DNA from: Streptomyces rubellomurinus
GTDB lineage: Bacteria > Actinomycetota > Actinomycetes > Streptomycetales > Streptomycetaceae
Assembly: GCF_000961885.1 (NCBI RefSeq)
Contig: NZ_JZKH01000166.1
Location: forward strand, 1-7,015
Length of the DNA: 7,015 nucleotides
Direction of reading: 5' to 3'
Shown: positions 1-6,200 of the stretch, piece after piece
Position numbering within the stretch: position 1 is the stretch's first letter
How the letters are laid out: every line of letters begins with the position of its first letter
Program-made: the position numbers and the translations under genes
The notes under the pieces: generated by a model
What the model was told of the DNA's origin: nothing
The model's database searches: none
Seen by the model: the letters and a program-made list of their open reading frames with translations, nothing else

Positions 1-1371
1 ACGCTCACCCTGGCCACCGACGAGATCACCCTCGACAGCGCGGGCACCGTCAGCAACGTCCGCTCCCTCCCCGCCCCCGGCGGCCTGACCTTCACCCGCA
101 GCACCACCGCCGACGGCGGCAGCACCGTCCAGATCCAGGCCGCCGACCCGCACGGCACCAACGGCCTGCAGATCGGCACCGACGCGGCGATGACCGTCAC
201 CCGCCGGGCCGCCGACCCCTTCGGCAACCCGCGCGGCACTCAGCCCGCGGCCGGGCAGTGGGCCGGGACGAAGGGCTTCGTCGGCGGCAGCAAGGACGAC
301 GCCACCGGGCTCACCAGCCTCGGCGCCCGCCAGTACGACCCGGCCACCGGACGGTTCATCAGCCCCGACCCGCTCATGGACGAGGCCGACCCGCAGCAGT
401 GGAACGGCTACGCCTACAGCGACAACGACCCCGTCAACCTCTCCGACCCCAGTGGCCTGCGCCCTGACGGCGTCTGCGGCGGCTTCGGCGCCTGCCGGAC
501 CCCGGAGGGCCAGACCGTCCAGGAGACCTGGACCTCGGACCACGGCGTCTGGACCGACACCATCCGCAAGTCCCGCCCGCACAACTACTACCGGCCGCCG
601 GCCACGAACTCCAGCACCGACCTCCCCTCCTTCAAGTCGCGGCCCGCGCCCGCGCAGACGGGCGGCGATCCGTGCCCGGCGGGGAAGAAGATCTGCGACC
701 TCTCCAACGAGCTCGGCGAAGCCGTCCAGTTCTGCGCGGAGGTCAGCTGCGGGGTCTACAGCGTGACGACCTACCCGCACAACGACGACCGGGCGCACGA
801 CATCCTCCGGGCCTGGCTCACCGACACCTTCGACCACAAGGACGTGGTGAACTTCGGCGCGGGCGACCCGCTCCTGATGGACCTCACCAAGCAGCAGGAG
901 GTCAAGGACACGATCACCAAGGTCCTCGACAACTACCAGGCGAAGGGGCCGCAGGCGATCGGCGAGGAGGTCCGCAACAGTTACGAGGACACCGGAAAGC
1001 TCCCGGACTCCTCGTTCCCGCTGAACAAGGTCGGGGTCCTGCTCGGGATCGCCGACGACGTCACCGGGGTGCTGACCAACGGCAACGTCGGCACCAACTA
1101 CGAATCCAAGTCGATCCTCGGCTCGTTCAACGTCTACGCCAAGGTCACCAACGTCCAGCAGGCGAAGAACGGGTACCGCATCGTGGACATCCACTTCCGG
1201 GTGGACGACCAGTGGGACTGGAACTCGGCGACCAAGCTGGTGCCCCGCGGCTGGAACCCGCAGGCCATCCCCGAGGGTGACCACGACCGGATCCCGGGGC
1301 GGGCCATCAAGGCCCACTTCGAGTGGGGCTACCGCACCATCCTCTTCCCGTCCGACAAGGTCTGCGGCTAA
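1..1371 (+). CDS. RHS/YD-repeat protein, C-terminal part with unassigned tip domain (5' partial)
   Basis: The frame is open from base 1 with no stop, so the ATG at 190 is internal and the gene starts left of the window; 456 residues are visible, ending in TAA at 1369-1371. Residues 1-90 are Thr/Gly/Asp-rich beta-strand sequence typical of the RHS shell. Residues 92-153 (274-459) match the RHS-associated core: a GARQYDPATGRF segment, then SPDPL, NGYAYSDNDPVN and the closing DPSGL. In this family the core closes a beta-cage, and the sequence after it is a variable tip, often a toxin released by autoproteolysis. Here the tip is residues 154-456: a Pro-rich, Cys-containing linker (Cys 159, 165, 225, 232, 245, 250), a helical middle, then a beta-like segment with DDQWDWN at 402-408 and a last Cys at 455. 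I do not recognise the tip fold. Paired cysteines would fit an extracellular protein. Members are usually exported or cell-surface proteins; the export signal would be outside the window. RHS assignment is firm, toxin activity is inference. Confidence 0.92.
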   Translation, partial: TLTLATDEITLDSAGTVSNVRSLPAPGGLTFTRSTTADGGSTVQIQAADPHGTNGLQIGTDAAMTVTRRAADPFGNPRGTQPAAGQWAGTKGFVGGSKDDATGLTSLGARQYDPATGRFISPDPLMDEADPQQWNGYAYSDNDPVNLSDPSGLRPDGVCGGFGACRTPEGQTVQETWTSDHGVWTDTIRKSRPHNYYRPPATNSSTDLPSFKSRPAPAQTGGDPCPAGKKICDLSNELGEAVQFCAEVSCGVYSVTTYPHNDDRAHDILRAWLTDTFDHKDVVNFGAGDPLLMDLTKQQEVKDTITKVLDNYQAKGPQAIGEEVRNSYEDTGKLPDSSFPLNKVGVLLGIADDVTGVLTNGNVGTNYESKSILGSFNVYAKVTNVQQAKNGYRIVDIHFRVDDQWDWNSATKLVPRGWNPQAIPEGDHDRIPGRAIKAHFEWGYRTILFPSDKVCG

Positions 1372-1380
1372 GGACCGCAC

Positions 1381-1418
1381 GAGGGGCCCGGAAGGCGTTC
1401 GCGCCTTCCGGGCCCCTC
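1381..1418. terminator. Perfect 17-bp hairpin, probable bidirectional terminator between convergent genes
   Basis: The left arm GAGGGGCCCGGAAGGCG (1381-1397) is exactly complementary to the right arm at 1402-1418, with loop TTCG at 1398-1401. It begins 9 nt after the RHS stop and lies 18 nt beyond the P450 stop on the other strand, so it can serve both convergent transcripts. No T-run follows on either side, which is common for actinomycete terminators that rely on a strong GC stem. Termination is inferred from structure and position. Confidence 0.86.
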
Positions 1419-1436
1419 CGCGTTCGGCGGCGCCGG

Positions 1437-2612
1437 TCAGCTGGCGAAGCGCAGCGGCAGCGCGGTGAGCCCGCGCAGCACGTCCGAGGAATGCCAGGTC
1501 AACTTCGCAGCCGGGACTGCGAGTTCGAGGACGGGGTAGCGGGCCAGGAGTTCGGTCAGGGCGGTCCTGATCTCCTGCCGGGCCAGCTGGTGGCCGAGGC
1601 AGAAGTGCGGGCCGTGGCCGAAGGCGAGGTGGGCGGCGGTCGCGCGCGGCGGGTCGAAGGCGTGCGGGTCGGCACGGACGGCCGGGTCCCGGTTGGCGGC
1701 GGAGGGCAGGAAGCGGACCAGCTCGCCCCTGCGGACCAGGACGCCCTCGATGTCGAGGTCGTCGACGGCCACCCGGTTGGTGGTGGACAGGACGGAGCCG
1801 TGGTAGCGCAGCGCCTCCTCGGTGGCGCCCGCGACCAGTGCCGGGTCCGCCCGGACGGCCTCCAACTCCTCGGGATGGTTGAGGAGTTCGAGCAGGGCGC
1901 TGGCGATGACGTGGCCGGTGGTGACGTGCCCGGCGAACAGCAGGACGGAGCAGAACCCGACGAGTTCCTCCAGGCTGAGGGCGTGTCCGTCGTCCAGCCG
2001 CGCGGCGACGAGTTCGCTCAGCAGGTCCTCGGTCGGCTGCCGGCGCTTGGCCTCGACCAGCTTGGTGCAGTAGGCGGCGAACGCGTCCATCGCGGCCTGG
2101 CGGACCGGCAGCGAGGGCGAGTCCATGTTCTGCACCCGGGCGTGGAACACCTCGCGGTCCCCGGGCGGCACGCCGAGCAGTTCGCAGATCACCTCCAGCG
2201 GGAAGGGGTAGGCGAAGGCGGCCACGAAGTCGGCCTCCCCCGCCGGCGGCAGGGCGTCCAGCAGGCCGCGGGCGAGCTCGGCGAGTCGGGGTTCCAGCGA
2301 GCGCACCGTGCGGGAGGCGAAGGCGGCGCTGACCAGCCGCCGGTAGCGGGCGTGGTCCGGGTTGTCCTGCTCGAAGAGCACGACCGGCCCGTCCGGGGTC
2401 TGCGCGGCCTGCGGCGCGTACCGGTGGAGGTCGTTGGAGAGCCGCGGGTCGCCGAGCAGCCGCCGGGCGGCCTCGGCGCCGAGGACGGTCCACGCCTCGG
2501 TGCCGTCCGCCTGCCGGGTGCGGACGACCGGGTAACGGCGGGCCAGCTCGCCGAGTTCGCGCTCGGCGTCCGGCAGGGCGGAGATCTGGACGAGGTCCAG
2601 GACGGGGATCAC
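1437..2612 (-). CDS. Cytochrome P450 monooxygenase, polyketide tailoring type
   Basis: This is a 391-residue soluble bacterial class I P450, a normal length, which would oxidise a substrate using O2 and electrons from a ferredoxin and reductase not encoded here. Visible landmarks: C-helix DHARYRRLV (86-94), I-helix AGHVTT (227-232), the ExxR pair E266/R269, a conserved NRDP (307-310), and the haem loop FGHGPHFCLG (331-340) with C338 as the thiolate ligand. The I-helix has V230 where most P450s carry Asp or Glu, while T231 is kept. I chose the GTG at 2610-2612: it has an AGGAGG Shine-Dalgarno 7 nt upstream and overlaps the upstream gene's TGA as GTGA. An upstream ATG at 2672 would add 20 Pro/Arg-rich residues overlapping the neighbour and is less likely. 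Its place after the PKS and SnoaL-like genes suggests hydroxylation or epoxidation of the released polyketide; the substrate and position cannot be read from sequence. TGA stop at 1437-1439. Confidence 0.95.
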   Translation of the reverse strand: MIPVLDLVQISALPDAERELGELARRYPVVRTRQADGTEAWTVLGAEAARRLLGDPRLSNDLHRYAPQAAQTPDGPVVLFEQDNPDHARYRRLVSAAFASRTVRSLEPRLAELARGLLDALPPAGEADFVAAFAYPFPLEVICELLGVPPGDREVFHARVQNMDSPSLPVRQAAMDAFAAYCTKLVEAKRRQPTEDLLSELVAARLDDGHALSLEELVGFCSVLLFAGHVTTGHVIASALLELLNHPEELEAVRADPALVAGATEEALRYHGSVLSTTNRVAVDDLDIEGVLVRRGELVRFLPSAANRDPAVRADPHAFDPPRATAAHLAFGHGPHFCLGHQLARQEIRTALTELLARYPVLELAVPAAKLTWHSSDVLRGLTALPLRFAS

Positions 2613-2625
2613 GCCGACCCCTCCT
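2609..2625 (-). promoter_or_regulatory. P450 ribosome binding site and GTGA stop/start overlap
   Basis: On the minus strand a perfect AGGAGG (2620-2625) lies 7 nt before the GTG start at 2612. That start overlaps the SnoaL-like stop TGA (2609-2611) by sharing GTGA. The Shine-Dalgarno is inside the 3' coding end of the upstream gene. This arrangement fixes the P450 start and predicts translational coupling of the two proteins. Confidence 0.88.
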
Positions 2626-3148
2626 GCCCGTCCGGGGCGGCGGCGCCGACCGGGGGGAGGTCGCGCAGCCACACGTGCCGGCTCGCGATCCGCCAGCGGT
2701 CGCCGTCCTTCTCCAGCCGGTCGACGTACGAGCCGCTGCGGCCGAGCTCGAAGCCGCCGTCGTCGAGGGCGAAGGTGAGGGAGAGCAGCGAGCGGGCCTC
2801 GGCGGTGGTGGCGTCCAGGCGGGTGACCACGGTGTTGGCGGTGAGGTGGCGCTGGTGCGCGCCGCGGGTCTCGGTGTGGTGCCGGTACAACGCGGCCATC
2901 GCGAAGACGATCCGCTCGCGGGTGGCGACGGAGGGCGGGAAGCCCTCGGGGGCCGGGGTGAAGGTGAAGGTGGCGTCCTCGGTGAAGAGCTCGCCGAGCG
3001 CGTCGAAGTCGCCGGAGTCGTAGTACAGGCTGTAGGCGGCGACGACGTCCTGGATGGCGGCCCGGTCGGCGAGGAAGGCCGCGTCGAGGTGGCCGGTCGA
3101 GCCGGGCACGGGCAGCGCCGGCGCGGTCGTGGTGCTGGGCTGGGTCAT
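2609..3148 (-). CDS. SnoaL-like / NTF2-like fold protein (SnoaL_4 type), putative tailoring enzyme
   Basis: This 179-residue protein matches the SnoaL_4 pattern of the NTF2-like superfamily, small alpha+beta barrels that form a pocket used for aldol cyclisation, epoxide opening, dehydration, isomerisation or ligand binding. After a Pro/Thr-rich tail of about 20 residues comes the typical opening DRAAIQDVVAAY (28-39), then DSGDFDALGELFTEDATF (44-61), an HQRHLTANTVV segment (98-108) as in relatives with a conserved His-x-x-x-N stretch, and the closing strands YVDRLEK (141-147) and DRWRIASRHVWL (150-161). Length is slightly above the usual 130-150 because of N- and C-terminal extensions. The ATG at 3146-3148 has GAAGGG 6 nt upstream. 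It lies 53 bp after the PKS stop and overlaps the P450 start by 4 bp, so it is probably in one operon with them. Fold assignment is solid; the reaction is unknown. An epoxide hydrolase or cyclase role following the P450 is possible but only inference from context. Confidence 0.87.
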   Translation of the reverse strand: MTQPSTTTAPALPVPGSTGHLDAAFLADRAAIQDVVAAYSLYYDSGDFDALGELFTEDATFTFTPAPEGFPPSVATRERIVFAMAALYRHHTETRGAHQRHLTANTVVTRLDATTAEARSLLSLTFALDDGGFELGRSGSYVDRLEKDGDRWRIASRHVWLRDLPPVGAAAPDGQEGSA

Positions 3149-3154
3149 GGGGAT

Positions 3155-3160
3155 CCCTTC
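3155..3160 (-). promoter_or_regulatory. Ribosome binding site of the SnoaL-like gene
   Basis: GAAGGG on the minus strand lies 6 nt before the ATG at 3146-3148 and supports that start. The rest of the 53-bp gap to the PKS stop (3149-3201) shows no convincing -35/-10 pair and no strong hairpin, so the gene is probably read through from the PKS. Confidence 0.7.
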
Positions 3161-3201
3161 GTACGGTCAGGGGGCCGGTGCGGGTCGGGGCGGGGTCGTG
3201 G

Positions 3202-6200
3202 TCAGGGGGCGGACGGGGACAGCCCGGCGATCCAGTCGCGCACCGCGGCGCCGGTCCGCTCCGCGTGCTCGCCGATCATGGTGCAGTGGTCGCCCTCGAC
3301 CTCCACGGCGGTGTGCGCGTGGGGCCAGGCGGAGCGCCACTCCTCGCCGGTCATCGGATCCTCGGGCGAGCCCGGGACGCAGCGCGACGGCCGGACGAAC
3401 AGCGTCGGCACGGCGGTCGGCTCGGGCTCCCAGCCGCGGAACATCCGCCGGTAGCTGCCGATCGCGGTGAGGCCGACGTAGCCGAGCGCGGTGAACGCGT
3501 GGCGGCGCACGATCACCTCGTAGTTCATCGCCCTGCGCATCCGGCGCGACATGCTGGCCGGCAGGTAGGTGTCCAGCAGCACCTGGCCGGTCGGCGCGGT
3601 GCCGGCGGCGGCGCTACCAGCCGCCTGGAGGCGGCTGGTGACGCCGTGCGCGAGCCAGCCGCTGGAGGAGTAGCCGAGCACCACGAACGGCTCGCCCCCG
3701 GCGCACCGCAGGGTGGCGTCGGCGAGCAGGTCGAGCAGGACGTCGCGGGAGGCCGCGAGCGGCTCGCCGGAGCGGAAGCCGGGGACGGTCAGGACGGCGG
3801 TCGCACAGAACCCGTCGAAGGCGGTGGCCAGCCGGCCGAACTGGATGGCGCCGTCGACCGGGGCGAACGGCGGGAAGCAGATCAGCCGGGGGTGCCCGCC
3901 GCCCTCGGACATCCGGACGGAGCCGGCCAGGGCGGCGAGCCGCCGCCGGTCCGCGCTGGTCTCGCGCAGCCCGGAGGCGCCGACCAGCAGCGCCTCCGCG
4001 TCGTCCATCTGTCCGCGCAGGGCGAGTTGGCGGTAGAGGGAGCCGAGCAGTTCGTTGGACTCCTCGGTGCCGGGCTCCGGCCTGGGCAGGTGCCGCGCGG
4101 CGCTGCCCCCGGCCGGGGCGTCGGCGAGCGCGTCGGCCAGGTGCGCGACGAGCGCGGTCGCGCCGGCGTGGTCGTAGACCAGGGTGCTGGGCAGGTCCAG
4201 GCCGGTGGCCTCGCCGAGCCGCCGGGCGAGCCCGATGGTGGCCAGCGAGTCGAAGCCCATCTCGCGGAAGGGCTGGTGCGGGTCGACGGCGGCGGCGTCG
4301 GGGTGGCCGAGCTGGGCGGCGACCTCGGTGCGGACCAGGTCGAGCAGTTCGGCGGCCAGTTGGGCGGGGGACAGTTCGGCCGCCCGCTCCCGGAGCGGGC
4401 GCGGCGCGTCGGCGGGGGCCGGACTCGTCGGCGGTGCGTCCGGCGTCGCGCGCTCGGGCCCGACCAGGTCGGCGATCAGCGGCCGGGGGCGGGCGGCGGC
4501 GTAGCTGCGGGCGAGACGGGACCAGTCCACGTCGGCGACCGTCACGCAGGTCAGGTCCTCGTCCAGGGCCTGGCCGAGGGCGGTCAGGGCGGTGGCCGGG
4601 TCCATCGGCCGCACGCCGAGCCGGGCGAGGTGGCGGCCGGCCTCGCCGTCCGCCATGCCGCCGGCGGCCCACGGGCCCCAGGCGACGGCGGTGGCGGCGA
4701 GACCGCGCCGGCGGCGGAGCACGGCCAGCGCGTCCAGGTGGGCGTTGGCGGCCGCGTAGGCGCCCTGGGCGGCGCCGCCCCAGACCCCGGCGCCGGAGGA
4801 GTAGAGCACGAAGGCGTCGAGCTCGGCCGTGCCGAACAGCTCGTCCAGGGCCAGCGCCCCGGCGGCCTTGGCGGTGATCGTGGCGGCGATCCCGGCCGGG
4901 TCGGTGTCGAGCAGCCGGGCCGGTCCGGCGACCCCGGCGGCGTGCAGCACCGTGCGGATGTACGGCAGTTCGTCGCGCAGCGCCTCGCCGAGCCGGTCGA
5001 CGGCGTCCGGCGCGGCGAGGTCGCAGGCGATCGGCACCAGGTCGACGCCGTCCGCCGCCAGGTCGGCGCGCAGCCCGTCCAGGCCGGGGGCGGCCGCTCC
5101 GCGGCGGCCCAGCACCAGCACCCGCTCGGCCCCGCGGGAGGCCAGCCAGCGGGCCGCGTGCCCGCCCAGGGCGCCGGTGCCGCCGGTGATCAGCGCGGTG
5201 CCGCCGGTCCGCCAGCGCCGGGCCGGACGGGCGGGGCGCTCCGCGTCGGCGGGGCGGGCCAGGCGGCGGACGAAGGTGCCGAGCGGGCGGATCGCGAACT
5301 GGTCCTCTCCCCCGGCCTCGGCCAGGACGGCCGGCAGGGTGGCCAGGGAGCGGTCGTCGGGGGAGGCCGGCAGATCGACCAACCCGCCCCAGCTGTCCGG
5401 GTGTTCGAGGCCGATGACGCCGCCCAGGCCCCAGATCCCGGCGCCCGTCGCGCCGGCCAGGTCCTCGCCGAGCACCGAGCAGGCGCCGGCCGTCAGGCAC
5501 CAGAGCGGGGCGGCGGTGCCCGCGTCCGCCAGGGCCTGGACCAGGATGGCGGCGGCCGTCACGGCCTGCACCAGGGCCGGGCCGTCACCGGCCTCCTTCG
5601 CGGGCTCCGCGCCGAGCAGGGAGACGACTCCGGCGGGAGCCGACTCGGCCAGCCAGGCGGCGAGGTCGGCCCGGTCGGCGGGCTCGGCGGGCTCGGTGGA
5701 CTCGACGGTCTCGGCGGTCTCGGCGGTCTCGGCGGTCTCGGCGGCGAGTTCGCGGCGCAGCACCCGGGCGCCGGCGGCGGTGAGCACCGGCTCCACCGCG
5801 TCGGCGAGGCCGGCGCCGGCGGGGGTGTGGACGAGGAGCCAGCACCCGGTGAGGGCGGCGGGCGTCGCGGCGGGGGTCCAGGGCTCCCAGCGCAGTTCGT
5901 GGCGCCAGGAGCGGGCCGTACGATCGGCGCGGTCCTCGGTGCGCCAGGCGGCGAGCGCGGGCAGCAGCTCGCGCAGCGGCGCGTCGGCGGGGACGTCCAG
6001 CAGCGCGGTGAGCCGGTCGAGGTCGGTGTGCTCGACGGCCTCCCAGAACCCGCTGTCCGGGAGTGCGGCGGCGGGCTCCGGCCGTGGTTCGGTGGCGGGG
6101 CCCGGTTCCGGTGCCGGCGCCTCGTGGGCGAGCCAGTAGGGGCGGCCCTGGAAGGCGTAGGTCGGCAGGTCCACCCGCTGGGCGCCGGTCACGGTGGCGG

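Noticed and set aside
402..1368. Colicin M type lipid II hydrolase assignment for the RHS tip
   Set aside because: Only a D-x-W-D element resembles the catalytic motif; the following His-Arg pair is missing, so the match is too weak to call.
190..1371. ATG at 190 as the start of the RHS gene
   Set aside because: The same frame is open back to base 1 with RHS-like sequence and no stop, and no good Shine-Dalgarno precedes 190; the gene is 5' partial.
2613..2672. Longer P450 beginning at the ATG at 2672
   Set aside because: It would add 20 Pro/Arg/Gly-rich residues unlike P450 N-termini and overlap the upstream gene by over 60 bp, while GTG at 2612 has a perfect AGGAGG and a GTGA overlap.
1323..3023. 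Large plus-strand open frame opposite the P450 and SnoaL-like genes
   Set aside because: It is an antisense shadow: its composition follows the codon structure of the opposite strand, and it shows no domain. The same applies to the Arg/Pro/Ser-rich plus-strand frames over the PKS and the alternative-frame minus reading at 3614-5500.
3150..3157. GGGATCCC palindrome before the SnoaL-like gene as an operator
   Set aside because: Eight bases is too short to support an operator, and it overlaps the ribosome binding site; chance occurrence is likely.
5679..5741. CRISPR-like or regulatory repeat array
   Set aside because: Units are 9 bp with no spacers and lie in frame within a clear coding region; it is a coding minisatellite.
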